From: Hydra vulgaris
Taxonomy: Eukaryota > Cnidaria > Hydrozoa > Anthoathecata > Hydridae
Assembly: GCF_038396675.1 (NCBI RefSeq)
Contig: NC_088924.1
Span: 31,728,501-31,792,500 of the forward strand
Length of the DNA: 64,000 nucleotides
Direction: 5' to 3'
How positions within the stretch are numbered: the stretch's first letter is position 1; every line of letters begins with the position of its first letter. Positions 21,891 through 31,620 of the stretch are shown one piece after another. The position numbers were made by a program, and so were the translations under genes. The notes under the pieces were generated by a model. The model made no database searches and was not told where the DNA came from. It saw only the letters and a program-made list of their open reading frames with translations.

Positions 21891-23304
21891 ATAATTTACT
21901 GTGTCAAATGCAAAAAAAATACAAATACATCAACAAAACTTTGTCAGCAAAAACAATAGAAATATGATTCACGGAACTTGCGACATTTGCGGAACAACAA
22001 AAACTCAATTCTCACTAAGAAAGGAGGAGACTTGGTCAACTCTATTAATTCAATAACTAAAAAAGTAAAATTACCATGGGCATAATTCCCAGGTGAGATG
22101 CACTCACCTGGAACGAAATTTGCTGGTCCTGGTACTAATTTAAATGAGAGACTCACTTCTACTGACGCATAAAAAGAATGGAGGAAATCTATAGATAGAG
22201 TTAATAATGCTGCTTACCATCATGATCTCGAATATCAACATTTTACAGATACTGCAAATAGAAACTTAGCCGACAGAAAATTGATTGAAGAAATGGACGC
22301 TATAAAAAATCCAACTACACGCGAAAAAATTGAAAGAATTGAAAAAAAATTTAAAAAATTGAAAGTCAAAGAAAAAAATGTGAAATGGTCTGACGAACTT
22401 GCAAACGAACTTCATAGGCCCGTTATAAAACATTTCAGAAAAAGAAAAGTAATTGCAAATGGAATCGATGAAATATGGGCTGCTGATTTAGTTGACATGC
22501 AATCTTTCTCTAAATTCAATAACAGTATAAAATACTCACTCATGGTCATAGATGTATTTTCAAAGTATGGATGGATTGTTCCATTGAAGAGTAAAACTGG
22601 AGTTGATGTTGCTAATGCTTTAAATAAAATCTTCCACGAAAGAAAGTGTCAAAAAATATGGTTAGATAAAGGCTTAGAATTTTATAATAAGCATGTTGAA
22701 GCTCTAGGTGTTGAGTTATACTCAACTGAAAATGAAGAAAAAAGTTGTGTAGCTGAACGATGGAATAGAACAATGAAAGATAAAATATTTAAGTACTTTT
22801 CTGCTAATTCTACTAGAAAATATATTGAGGTTTTAGATGAAATGGTAAATAAATACAACAACACAAAGAATTCTTTCATTAAAATGACACCAGTTAAAGC
22901 TAGTTATGAAAAGAATAAGAATATTGTTTGGTTAAACTTGAACGGAAATGCACGATCTGAGTCTGTAAGACCAAAGTTTTTAATTAATGATAGAGTCAGG
23001 ATAACTAAAAAGAAGAAAACATTTGAAAAAGGATACACACCAAGATGGACTGAGGAAGTTTTTACTATATCGCAAATTCATTACACAGATCCTCCAACTT
23101 ATAAAATAACTGACAATAATGGTGAAGAAATACAAGGAACTTTTTATGAACAAGAACTGCAAAAAACGAATCAAAAAAATAATTAGAATTGAAAAAGTGA
23201 TTCGCAAACTCAAAAATAAATCACTAGTAAAGTGGTATGGATATCCTGAATCGTTTAACTCATGGGTTGATAATAAAAAATTGATAAATCTTTCAGATCC
23301 ATAA
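21891..23304 (+). pseudogene. INT: Zinc-ribbon / PLA2-like / integrase / chromodomain protein
   Basis: One coding track of about 470 codons. The expected start after TATATATAAA is ATA (21891-21893). A zinc ribbon follows: CVKC at about 21,900 and CDICG at about 21,980. Next is a phospholipase-A2-like stretch: FAGPGTNLNER (calcium-loop type) near 22,120 and AAYHHDLEYQ (His-Asp pair) near 22,220. The long open frame 22281-23186 carries the DDE integrase core: IWAADLVDM (about 22,480), IWLDKGLEFYN (about 22,665) and EEKSCVAERWNRT (about 22,740). An SH3-like segment (NDRVRITKKKKTFEKGYTP) follows. The chromodomain (SLVKWYGYPESFNSWVDNKK) lies in a shifted frame to 23304. Lesions: start loss, shifts near 21,945, 22,020 and 23,160, and TAA codons at about 22,083 and 22,170. 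Confidence 0.85.
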
Positions 23305-23350
23305 GAAGCAGGTTCTTCGAACCCATGCAGAGTAAGTCTGAAAGACTCAT
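23287..23350 (+). repeat. 24-nt Polinton repeat, three copies, beside the right terminus
   Basis: Three tandem copies, each with TCTTTC/GTTCTTC, GA(A/T)CC and AT(A/G), directly before the right inverted repeat and overlapping the last integrase codons (LINLSDP). Here it is mostly non-coding, unlike the copies in other genes. Confidence 0.75.
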
Positions 23351-23451
23351 AAAAGTTGTGGTCAATTTTATATCTTAAAATATACTTAAAATTGTGGGTG
23401 GATAAATGGTCGAAAATAAAAATGGCCCAGAACCTGCATTTCTCTACTACT
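23348..23451. repeat. Right Polinton terminal inverted repeat
   Basis: Reverse complement of 7464-7567 at about 92 percent identity without gaps, ending TACTACT. Confidence 0.95.
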
Positions 23452-23457
23452 TATAGA
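23452..23457. repeat. Right target-site duplication TATAGA
   Basis: Identical to 7458-7463. Confidence 0.92.
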
Positions 23458-23605
23458 AATGAACAGTATGGAATAGTTAAGTACAGAAATGGTAGGTTTG
23501 GTAAAGATTCGTATTTTATGGGTCCGCATAGTTAAGATATATATATAATGAAAAGGTATAGAAAAGGTCGGTGTAAATATTTTTACGGGTCCAATCAGCT
23601 AGTAA

Positions 23606-23955
23606 TAAAATTTCAATATAAAATAAAACTGGATAGTTAACTTTCTCATATCAGTACCACTTTGACTGTCTGAAAAATTTGTTTTTTAAAAAAGTTTTAG
23701 AAAAAAAACATATAGAGTAACATAAAGTATACTGAAATATACGCACGTTTGTGTGTATAAACTTACATCTCAACAAATAACATAAAGTATACTGAAATAT
23801 ACACACGTTTGTGTGTATAAACTTACATCGCAACAAATAACTGTCCTATTTTATTTAGCATTTTATGCTAAATACATAAATGTAATTTCAATATAAAATA
23901 AACCTGGATAGTTAAATTTCTTAAACCAATACTTTAACTGTCGAAAAAGTTTTAT
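23606..23955 (+). repeat. Nested direct repeats right of the Polinton
   Basis: A repeat of about 75 bp (TTTCAATATAAAATAAA, CTGGATAGTTAA and a TTTGACTGTC-like end) occurs at about 23606-23680 and 23882-23955. Between them a perfect-length 60-bp unit is tandemly duplicated at 23718-23777 and 23778-23837 with two mismatches. The minus-strand frame across it is repeat-derived. Confidence 0.85.
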
Positions 23956-24461
23956 TTTAATTAACTCTTTATTGTTATTTTTCGCTCTTTCTAATTGCTC
24001 TGAAAAATAAAACATAACTTGCTAAGATAGTCGCTAAGTTCTTAAGAAGGCCTAAACAATTAAATTAAAGAAAAATGATAATAGCAAAGTTTGTTTTACA
24101 ATTTATGTATTAAACACAAGATACTTACTGATCCTGGTTTTGACTCACAATTTACTAAGACAAAGATGAAAAAACAAGTAACCTAGGCCAGTTTTTGATG
24201 AATAAAAGTTGTCAATGAGAAATTGCTACAAGCCTCAATTATGAATGCGAGTGAATTATACTGTTTTATTATAATAATAATCAGTTATATCAAAAGAAAC
24301 GTGTACCTAAATAATCTGGCAAAATTTTATTTTATTGAAACCCGACATTCGGTATTGTTCCAACACTGAACTGAAGGATTACTTTCTGTACTAGTTATAG
24401 ACACAGGTGCAGTATTGTCCAACATTTTAATCTGTACTTTGCCTGTGAAGACCGGCAACTA

Positions 24462-24555
24462 TGCATGTATGTATGTATGCATGTATTCATGTATGCATGT
24501 ATGCATGTATATATGTATACATGCATACATGCATACACATACACACACACACACA
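24462..24555. repeat. ATGCATGT / ACAC microsatellite
   Basis: GTATGTATGCATGTATGCATG iterations pass into ACATGCATACATGC (inverse orientation) and then (CA)n. Confidence 0.9.
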
Positions 24556-24837
24556 TTTATAAATATATTACTTTTTTTATACATCTTTTAATGCACTGTT
24601 ATAGATAATAAACAAATCAATAAGTTCAACTAGACCTGCTAAATCACATTATATTAAGAGTACTTAAGCAAGATTAAAGTAAAATTCACGGAATAAGTAA
24701 GGCTGAAAACAGTAATAAATTACTTGAATGCGACTTTTTAAAATGCATTAAACTTTTGTGAGGAGTCTATTATTCGTAATATCATAATAAATCTAATATC
24801 AATCCTAATAAACTTGATATCAGTTATTGAAACTTGG

Positions 24838-24956
24838 ACATTAACTTTGGAAAATAAAACTAATATAGTAAATATATATCTTGATATATCGAAAGCTTTC
24901 GCCACATTTCCACACTATCTCCTACTTCTAAAATTAAAAACTTATAGAATATTTTA
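24838..24956 (+). pseudogene. LINE reverse transcriptase scrap, motif A
   Basis: One frame reads NIVNIYLDISKAFATFPHYL followed by LLLKLKTYRI. This matches the non-LTR retrotransposon RT block in which a Tyr-Leu-Asp precedes SKAF and is followed by LLxKL; the first catalytic Asp is kept and the second conserved Asp is Ala. Flanking frames are closed. Poorly defined scraps that may continue the RT lie to about 25,100. Confidence 0.7.
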
Positions 24957-25080
24957 GTGTACCATAATAAAAACAATATTCATAACAATAAGTATTCATA
25001 ATTAATCGTATTTTGAAAATGCTCAATTGAATCTCGTAATCTCAAGGTAAAGATTTACTTAGAGCCTCAAGTTGGTTGTC

Positions 25081-25260
25081 TTTAGGGTGTTTCAGTACAG
25101 CTCTTTAGCCGTAGTAAAGGCAACCTATGATGGAGAACGAAAACACTGATCAAAATCAAGTTTTAACAAATATTTTTAACTCTTCCTTAATATCAAATTT
25201 AAATAACAAAAGTTATTATGGAAACCTTTCCAAATCACACTAACTTTAAAATTCACTTTC
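25081..25260 (+). repeat. Diverged repeat, copy 1
   Basis: Shares order and words with 26120-26480: a gene-free segment with GTATTCACC/GTTTCAGT, AGCTCTTTAGCCGT, AACCTAT, TGGAGAA, then ACTCTTCC, TTTAAATAA and TTATGGAAACC. Probably a non-autonomous repeat. Nothing else was recognised between 24,960 and 27,117. Confidence 0.5.
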
Positions 25261-26119
25261 TTTTAATAACCAGTAATGAAACTCGACTTGAAATAAAAAG
25301 CAATTACATTTTACATTAAGAAATCATTATTGTGGCTGATCAATGAAAGTTTGATGTGTTGGCCAAATCACTTGAAAGCATCTTGCCTTTTAGTTCCCAT
25401 ACATGAAGCCACACTTCTAAAAGTAACTGGAAGCAGCTGAAAACAAGAATTCTTTATTATTCTGGTAATTGTTTTATTTAAAATATTTTTTTTGCTTGTT
25501 CAATTTTAAGTTACACATGTGCAAGATGTTATTGATCTAAAAAGCTATATTTGACTAAAAAATATAGTAACTTATCATTGTCTAGTATGGTTTCATTTTT
25601 TCTTTATATTTTTTTTGACAGTTATGATACTGCTTTAGAATAGATTTCAAGCATTGAAACGGTGTTGAAGTGACACTGAGGAGACTGTCTATCAGTTTCT
25701 CAAAAATTGAAGAAATCTTGAGTGTTGACAGTTGGCAATCAGAGCTTTGCTTACCATCTCCTTCAATTCATTGAATTTATTTGTTGGTTAAAAAGGAAAA
25801 AAGATCTTCTGTACCTGGAAAAAAAAATGGAACAAAGACTTTATGAATTAATAGTATGTATCAGTGAATTGATATTAGTTAATAGTTTTTGGAAACAGTT
25901 CCATGTTTTATTAAAATTTCTATTCTTTAAAATATATGATACATTTATATGATAAATACAGACGAGTAATACAATATGATACATGATTAATTATAATTAT
26001 GTTGTATATAAAAATGTTTTATATAAATGTCTATTACATTTTATTGTGATTTTTATCTTTTATGCGCAGTTAGCTCATTTAGCATAGCAATGACAACTAG
26101 TCTCAGATAGTTATGTCAT

Positions 26120-26480
26120 CTTTAGGCTGTATTCACCACAGCTTTTTGCTGTGGCGAATACTAACCTATCTTGGAGAATTTTATACTCCTGTGTAAATGT
26201 AGTCAAAGGTAGGAGAAGCTCACAAATCTTTATGAAATTCTGGATAGTATTCTTTCTAGTGTTATCACTTTATAAAAGTTTTATAAAAAAAAACAGTTCT
26301 GAACCGCAAAACAGGTTTGCCTCTGGAATTCTGAAACCTATTAAAATCTATTATAAAACAGGTTGACCTCTGGAATTGCATCTATTTGTAACCAATTGCT
26401 TTTACTCTTCCATAATGTCATATTTAAATAAGAATATCACATTATGGAAACCCTACTAAAACATACATATGTGAGGAACC
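26120..26480 (+). repeat. Diverged repeat, copy 2
   Basis: Second member of the family described at 25081-25260, with an extra internal stretch of about 180 bp and a small hairpin (CACAGCTTTTTGCTGTGGCG) at 26138-26157. No coding capacity was recognised. Confidence 0.5.
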
Positions 26481-27117
26481 ATTAAACTTTTATCACAACC
26501 AATTATATTTCATTTGTTTTTTTATTTTATATAAATTTCCTTGCATCGGTTGGAGGAGATTATTACAAACAACTTTTAGTGGCAATCTAAATACAGCTTA
26601 TAACCAAAAAAGTATGTTTGTCATACTCAATGTATGGAAGGAAACAAAAACGTCCTGCAAGGTCATTACAGGTAAAGCACAGTATTTGTATTCTACACCC
26701 CATTTCTTTTTAATAAACAAATATTTTCGTAAGACCTAATTATTTAACAATATTCATACATGAAAAATTATATTTCCATAATTATACTATGATGATAATA
26801 AAAAATATTTTGTAGAGTTGTGTTTAGTAGTTCGTCAATTTTTTAATTATTTGTATTCGTTCAATTTGAACTCGCTGCTGACAAAAGTATTTAAGAAAAA
26901 TTTGGCAGCTTTCTGGTGACGGCCATTGATATAGATTACGGAAGAAAAAATAGAATCACAACTGAACAACGCCCAATATTGAGCAATGAAATAAGTCTGT
27001 TTCACATAGCTTCAAATAAATTTAATGATTAAAAATTTTTATTAAAAATTTGCAGAAGACAATATTTTTTATTATTTTTTAATAATAAAAACTTGACCAA
27101 AAATACTCATATACTGG

Positions 27118-27493
27118 CTCAATATATATTTATAGATATTGGGATAATATTGTAAACTATATTACGCCTATAATGATCAGTATTATATCCCTATTATTGG
27201 TGCGATATTACTTACAATATTGACACAATATTTTAAACATTATTGTGCCAATATTGAAATGTGAACATTTTGCCAATATTGCCCAATAATGACTTAACCG
27301 TATTGGCGCAATATTATACCGCCAACATCGACCAATATTGACTTAACATTATTGTGCCAATATTTTAGCACCAATATTAGCCAATATTGGCAAAATGCTC
27401 ACATAGCATTTGCTCGATATAAAGAAAAATATTGCACCAGTTTTGTAGACAGTATCGCTCCAAAATTGCGCCAATATTGTTTGCTGTTTTGGA
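27118..27493. repeat. Short-word element, word CCAATATTG
   Basis: The near-palindromic word CCAATATTG(GC) and variants recur some fifteen times in both orientations with irregular spacing. The right edge is near GTTTGCTG (27480-27487), resembling the TTTGCTGGG edge of the unrelated-word element at 34925-35085. Confidence 0.6.
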
Positions 27494-27529
27494 AGAATTT
27501 AAATAAAATCAAAAAATACGACAAAGTTT

Positions 27530-30500
27530 TAAAAAAACAGGTTTTTTTTTAAATCTTTTGTTATATTTTAGTAGATTTTGTGGGTTTATTATAAAATTGT
27601 TAAATCTAAATCTATGAAAAGCATAGGAAACTAAACTTTTAACCTGAAAAGGCCATATAATCTACGAAAAAATACTTAAAAAGCAAAAAATAAAACAAAA
27701 TCTTTAAAAAACAAGTTTTTACTGAAACAAGTTTTTTCTTTTAAAATCTTTTATTATATTTTTGTAAATACTGTGAGTTTATTAAAAAACATATTAAACG
27801 AAGCCTTTGGAAAGCAGAGTAATCTAAAATTTACATCAAAACCCCATTTTCTGTTTCGGAAATTACTTGAAATCAAAAAATAAGATAAAATTAAAAAAAA
27901 CAAGTTTCACTAAGTTTTTTTTAAATCTTCTGCTAACTTTTACTTGATTCTATGGGTTTATTATTAAATTGGTAAACTAAACCTCAGGGGAGAAAAGGAA
28001 CCTAAATTTTTTACGTCAAAAGGCCATTTTTTTTACAAAAATTTCTAAAAAATTAAAAAATAATACAAAACCTGTATAAAAGAAGTTTGTACTAATTTCT
28101 TTTAGAATCTTTTGTTTTATTTTTGAAAATGCTGTACGTTTAAGTCATATAATATTATTAGTTTTATATCCCCAATTTTATTTAATTCAATTTTTAAAAA
28201 AATAAGACACATATACCCTGCCAGGTTTTTGAAAAACAATTATATTCAATCCAAAATATATTATTCAGTTACTAAATTCTCAATTGCAAACCGAGGTCCT
28301 AAACTGTGGAATACTATATTAAATAACAAACTGAAAACAAATTATTTTCTAAACCAATTCAAAAAAAAAACTTAAGCAATTGCTGATGGCAATTGAAAAT
28401 GAATCAAATTTCTTCTAAAGTTTTCATTTTTCACTATATTTTACTATATTTATATATTTTTTTTTTCTATATATAATTTACAAACAATACTAACAATTAA
28501 TTAACTTGTAACTAAATGTTATAGCAGTTTTTCAAACTTTAGATTATAATTTGTAATTATTGTAGTTTTTTTATCTTTTGTTGTGTTTATTAATCTTATA
28601 GTTCCACGTATAACTGCTTGTTAACTCTTATTAAAACAACATTAGCATAAAGAATTGAGATTAACTCAAATGTAATTATTTGTAAATTGAACCAGCTAAA
28701 ATTATATTTATTAGTTTATAATTTCTTACTTTACTAACCAATTCTTAAATTTAACTTTTTAAATTACTAAATATTTTGAAAGTTTAAAAGCTAAATATTG
28801 TAAAACATTTTATATTTTATTTATTTTTTGCATATTCTTGGAAAATGTTATTTTATAATGATGCATTTTTCGGGGCTTAATGATAAGACTAATTTTGTCT
28901 TTTTCTAGCCCCAGTCATGTAAATTTTTTTTTTATTAATTACGATTGTAAAATTTTTTTACTAACTGACAAATACATAAAAAAAAATAAAAAATAAAAAA
29001 AACCTGAAGCAAGCAGACAATCCTAGCTATTTTACGTCAAATAGAAAAGGCATTTCCTTGTCTATTTGTTAAAATTACTTTAAGTCAAAAAGTAAGACAA
29101 AATCTTTAAAAATACCAGTTTTTACTTATTTTTTTAAAAATATTTTTTTATTTTTTTATAGAATTGTGGGGTTATTACAAAAAAATGTTAAACCTGAGAG
29201 AAGCAGAGGAGCTTAAGTTTTAACTAAAGTCAAAAATGCCTTTTGCCAAACGAAAAATTACTTAAAATCATAAAAAAAGACAAAATTATTGAAAAAACAA
29301 GTTTCCACTGCTTTCATTTTAAATCTTTTTAAATATTTTTGTAGATTTTGTTCGTTAAAAACAAAAATGGTTTAACTAAACCTGAGGGAAGCAAAGGAAA
29401 ATTAGTTTTTAACGTCAAATTGCCATTTACTCTACATAATATTAGACCAAAAATATGACAAAATCTTGGAAAAAAAAACAGGGTTTAACTGATTTCAGTT
29501 GAAATCTCTTGTTGCTTTGGAAAAGAAATTAATTTTTTTATATCAAAATGCTTTTTTCTGTAAGATAGATCACATCACATCAAAAATAAGAGAAAATCTT
29601 CTTAAAATAGATTTTCACTTATTTTTGTTGGATTCTTTTGTTATATTTTTGTAGATTCTGTCGGTTTATTACTAAAAATGTTAAACTAATAAATAGGAAA
29701 GCAAAAGGTTTTTACGTCAAAATGCCTTTTTCTGTTAAAAAGTTTATTAAAATAAAACATCAAACAAAATCTTTAAAAAACGGGTTTTTAATAATTTCTT
29801 TTGGAATCTTTTGCTATATTTTTGTAGATTCTATGAGTTTATTTAAAAAAACTAGCATAAAGTACGGGCACCTGGATAAGTTTATGATTTTTTTTGTTCT
29901 AAAACACTGTTTAAATTATTAAATTTTCTATGAAAAAAAATATTTTTATAAAATTTTTTAAAAAAACCGGCTTTTACTGACTTTCTGTGCACTGTACATG
30001 TACTGACATTTACTATACATGTAATGACTTCTTTTGTTATGTATTTGTAGATCTTGTGACTTTTTGACAAAAAATATTTAACTAAACATGAGGGAAGCAG
30101 AGGAACCTAAATTTTTAGGACTTTTTACGAATTATATACTTATTTATTTTAGAATATTTTGTTATATTTTTGTAGATTTTGTGAATTTATTACAAAAAAA
30201 AATCTAAAAAAAAGGAAGTAGAGGAATCTATGTCATTAACGTCAAAATGCTTTTTTTATGGGAAAAATTACTTAAATTTAAAAAATAAGCCAAAATCTTC
30301 AAAAAAAAACAGGTTTTTACTGGTTTTCTTTTCACTATATTTCAGGTTTTCACTGTATTTCTTTTAAAATCTTATGTTTTATTTTTGTAGATTCTAAATT
30401 AAGTAAAGCAGAAGAACTTATTTTTTTACATCAAAACAATTTTTCTGTAAGAAAAACTACTTCAACTTAAAAACTGAGACAAAATCTTTAAAAAAACACA

Positions 30501-31030
30501 AAAAAAACAAGTGTCCACTGATTTCTTTCTGAATATTTTGTAATAATATTCTAAAAATAAGAATATTAAAAGTATAATAAAATATTACTAATATGAAATT
30601 TTAAAAGATTTTCTGGGTGTAATTAGAAAAATAAACTAAATCTAAGGAAAGAACAAAAACTAAATCTAAGGAAAGAAGAAGAACCATAGTTTAAAGCTAA
30701 ATCTAAGGAAAGAAGAAGAACCATAGTTTTTTACATCAAAATGCCTTTTTTCGTAGGAATTCTTACTTAAAATCAAGAAATAAGACAAAACTTTAACAGA
30801 AAAAACTGCTTTCTGCTAATTTCTTTTGATGTTTTTTGTTATTTTTTGTATTTTCTGAGATTTATTACTAAAAATATTAAACTAAGTGTAATTAAGTTTT
30901 TCAAGTTAGAGTGTAACTAAGCTTTTCAAGTTAGAATGCCACTTTCCGTACCAAAAATTACTTAAAATCAAAAAAAAATAGACCTTTAAAAAAACAGATT
31001 TAAAAAAATAATAGACCTTTAAAAAATTTA
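27530..31030 (+). repeat. Satellite of about 180-bp units
   Basis: A unit of roughly 175-190 bp is repeated head to tail at least fifteen times. Landmarks in each unit are TTTTGTTATATTTTTGTAGAT, then TTTATTAC, AAACCTGAGGGAAGCAGAGG, TTTTTACGTCAAAATGCC and CTTAAAATCAAAAAATAAGAC. Landmark positions include 27557, 27748, 27927, 28109, then (after the LINE insertion) 29147, 29330, 29634, 29809, 30158 and 30372. Units are strongly diverged from each other and some are partly duplicated. No protein is coded. Confidence 0.85.
28150..29002 (+). mobile_element. 5'-truncated LINE inserted in the satellite
   Basis: The insertion interrupts the satellite between the landmarks at 28109 and 29147. Its 5' part (about 28218-28375) codes PARFLKNNYIQSKIY, then SIANRGPKLWNTIL and NYFLNQFKKK, the C-terminal tail of CR1/L2/Jockey-type reverse transcriptase proteins (NRGPKLWN and FKKKLK are its signature). 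A 3' untranslated region of about 600 bp follows and ends in an A-rich tail (28978-29002), after which the satellite sequence resumes at CCTGAAGC. Confidence 0.85.
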
Positions 31031-31460
31031 AATCTCTATGAAAAAGCTAATTTACTCTGAAATTTATTACCTCCTTTGAGAGAGTTCATCAGACAGTTTA
31101 TAGCTCAGCAGCGTATGCAAAGGACAAAGTGATAAGGTAATAACGAAGATTAGGAAACACTTGAGTAATACCCTGCTTTGTCTAGTACTAAAACTGTCAA
31201 AGATGTTCAAACTATTATAAAAAAATTCAAATACAAACTCAAATTAGTCGAAAAGGTTACAGAAAATGCTTAATCTCTTGGAATCAATTTCAAATTGCAG
31301 GTCCTCAATGTTTGAACTCGAGAGAACAGTGCATTGAAAATGTTACAAACTTTTAATGACATAATGCTAGTTATAAAAAAAAATTATAAAACTTTTAGAC
31401 ATGATTGGCCTGGTTATTTTGAGCATTCCTGAATTTGCAGTAACTCTTTTATCATATAAA
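31031..31460. other. No gene seen
   Basis: AT-rich sequence with no recognisable coding frame or repeat structure. Confidence 0.5.
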
Positions 31461-31462
31461 AT

Positions 31463-31620
31463 CTCAGCAAACTCTCCATGCTTGGTCCATGCATAGGATT
31501 CATTGGCTGATGACCGGTATCACTGCACCGGTGATGCCATTTATATTCCAATGGTTCGCCACGTTCGTTTTAGAATCAGCCGACTGGCTGATCGTGCCAA
31601 TCTTGTTCCAGACTTAAACT
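31463..31620. repeat. Short-word element, words CATGCATTGG / GGTGATGCC
   Basis: It begins CTCAGCAAACTC, followed by CATGCTTGGTCCATGCAT and then iterations around TTGGCTGATGACCGG and CACCGGTGATGCC. The left edge and first 35 bp are the inverse counterpart of 35050-35085, so the two are members of one family in opposite orientation. Confidence 0.65.

Larger units (their letters stand above)
7464..23451. mobile_element. Maverick/Polinton, full-length but degenerate
   Basis: A 15,988-bp element starting AGTAGTA and ending TACTACT, with inverted 104-bp termini and a 6-bp target duplication. Polintons are large self-synthesising DNA transposons that also carry virus-type capsid genes. The core set is present here: protein-primed type-B polymerase, retroviral-type integrase, packaging ATPase, adenain-type protease and double-jelly-roll capsid protein, with about ten accessory genes. 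All genes but the integrase read leftward. Most long genes have one or a few inactivating changes, mostly single-base, so this is an old copy that has lost function but not structure. Confidence 0.97.

Noticed and set aside
13598-23350. CRISPR-like spaced repeats
   Set aside because: The 24-nt units are directly tandem or isolated, occur in both orientations inside genes, have no spacers of constant length, and the sequence is eukaryotic.
25722-25952. 76-codon plus-strand frame
   Set aside because: Hydrophobic and Lys-rich without motif; surrounding DNA is a diverged repeat family.
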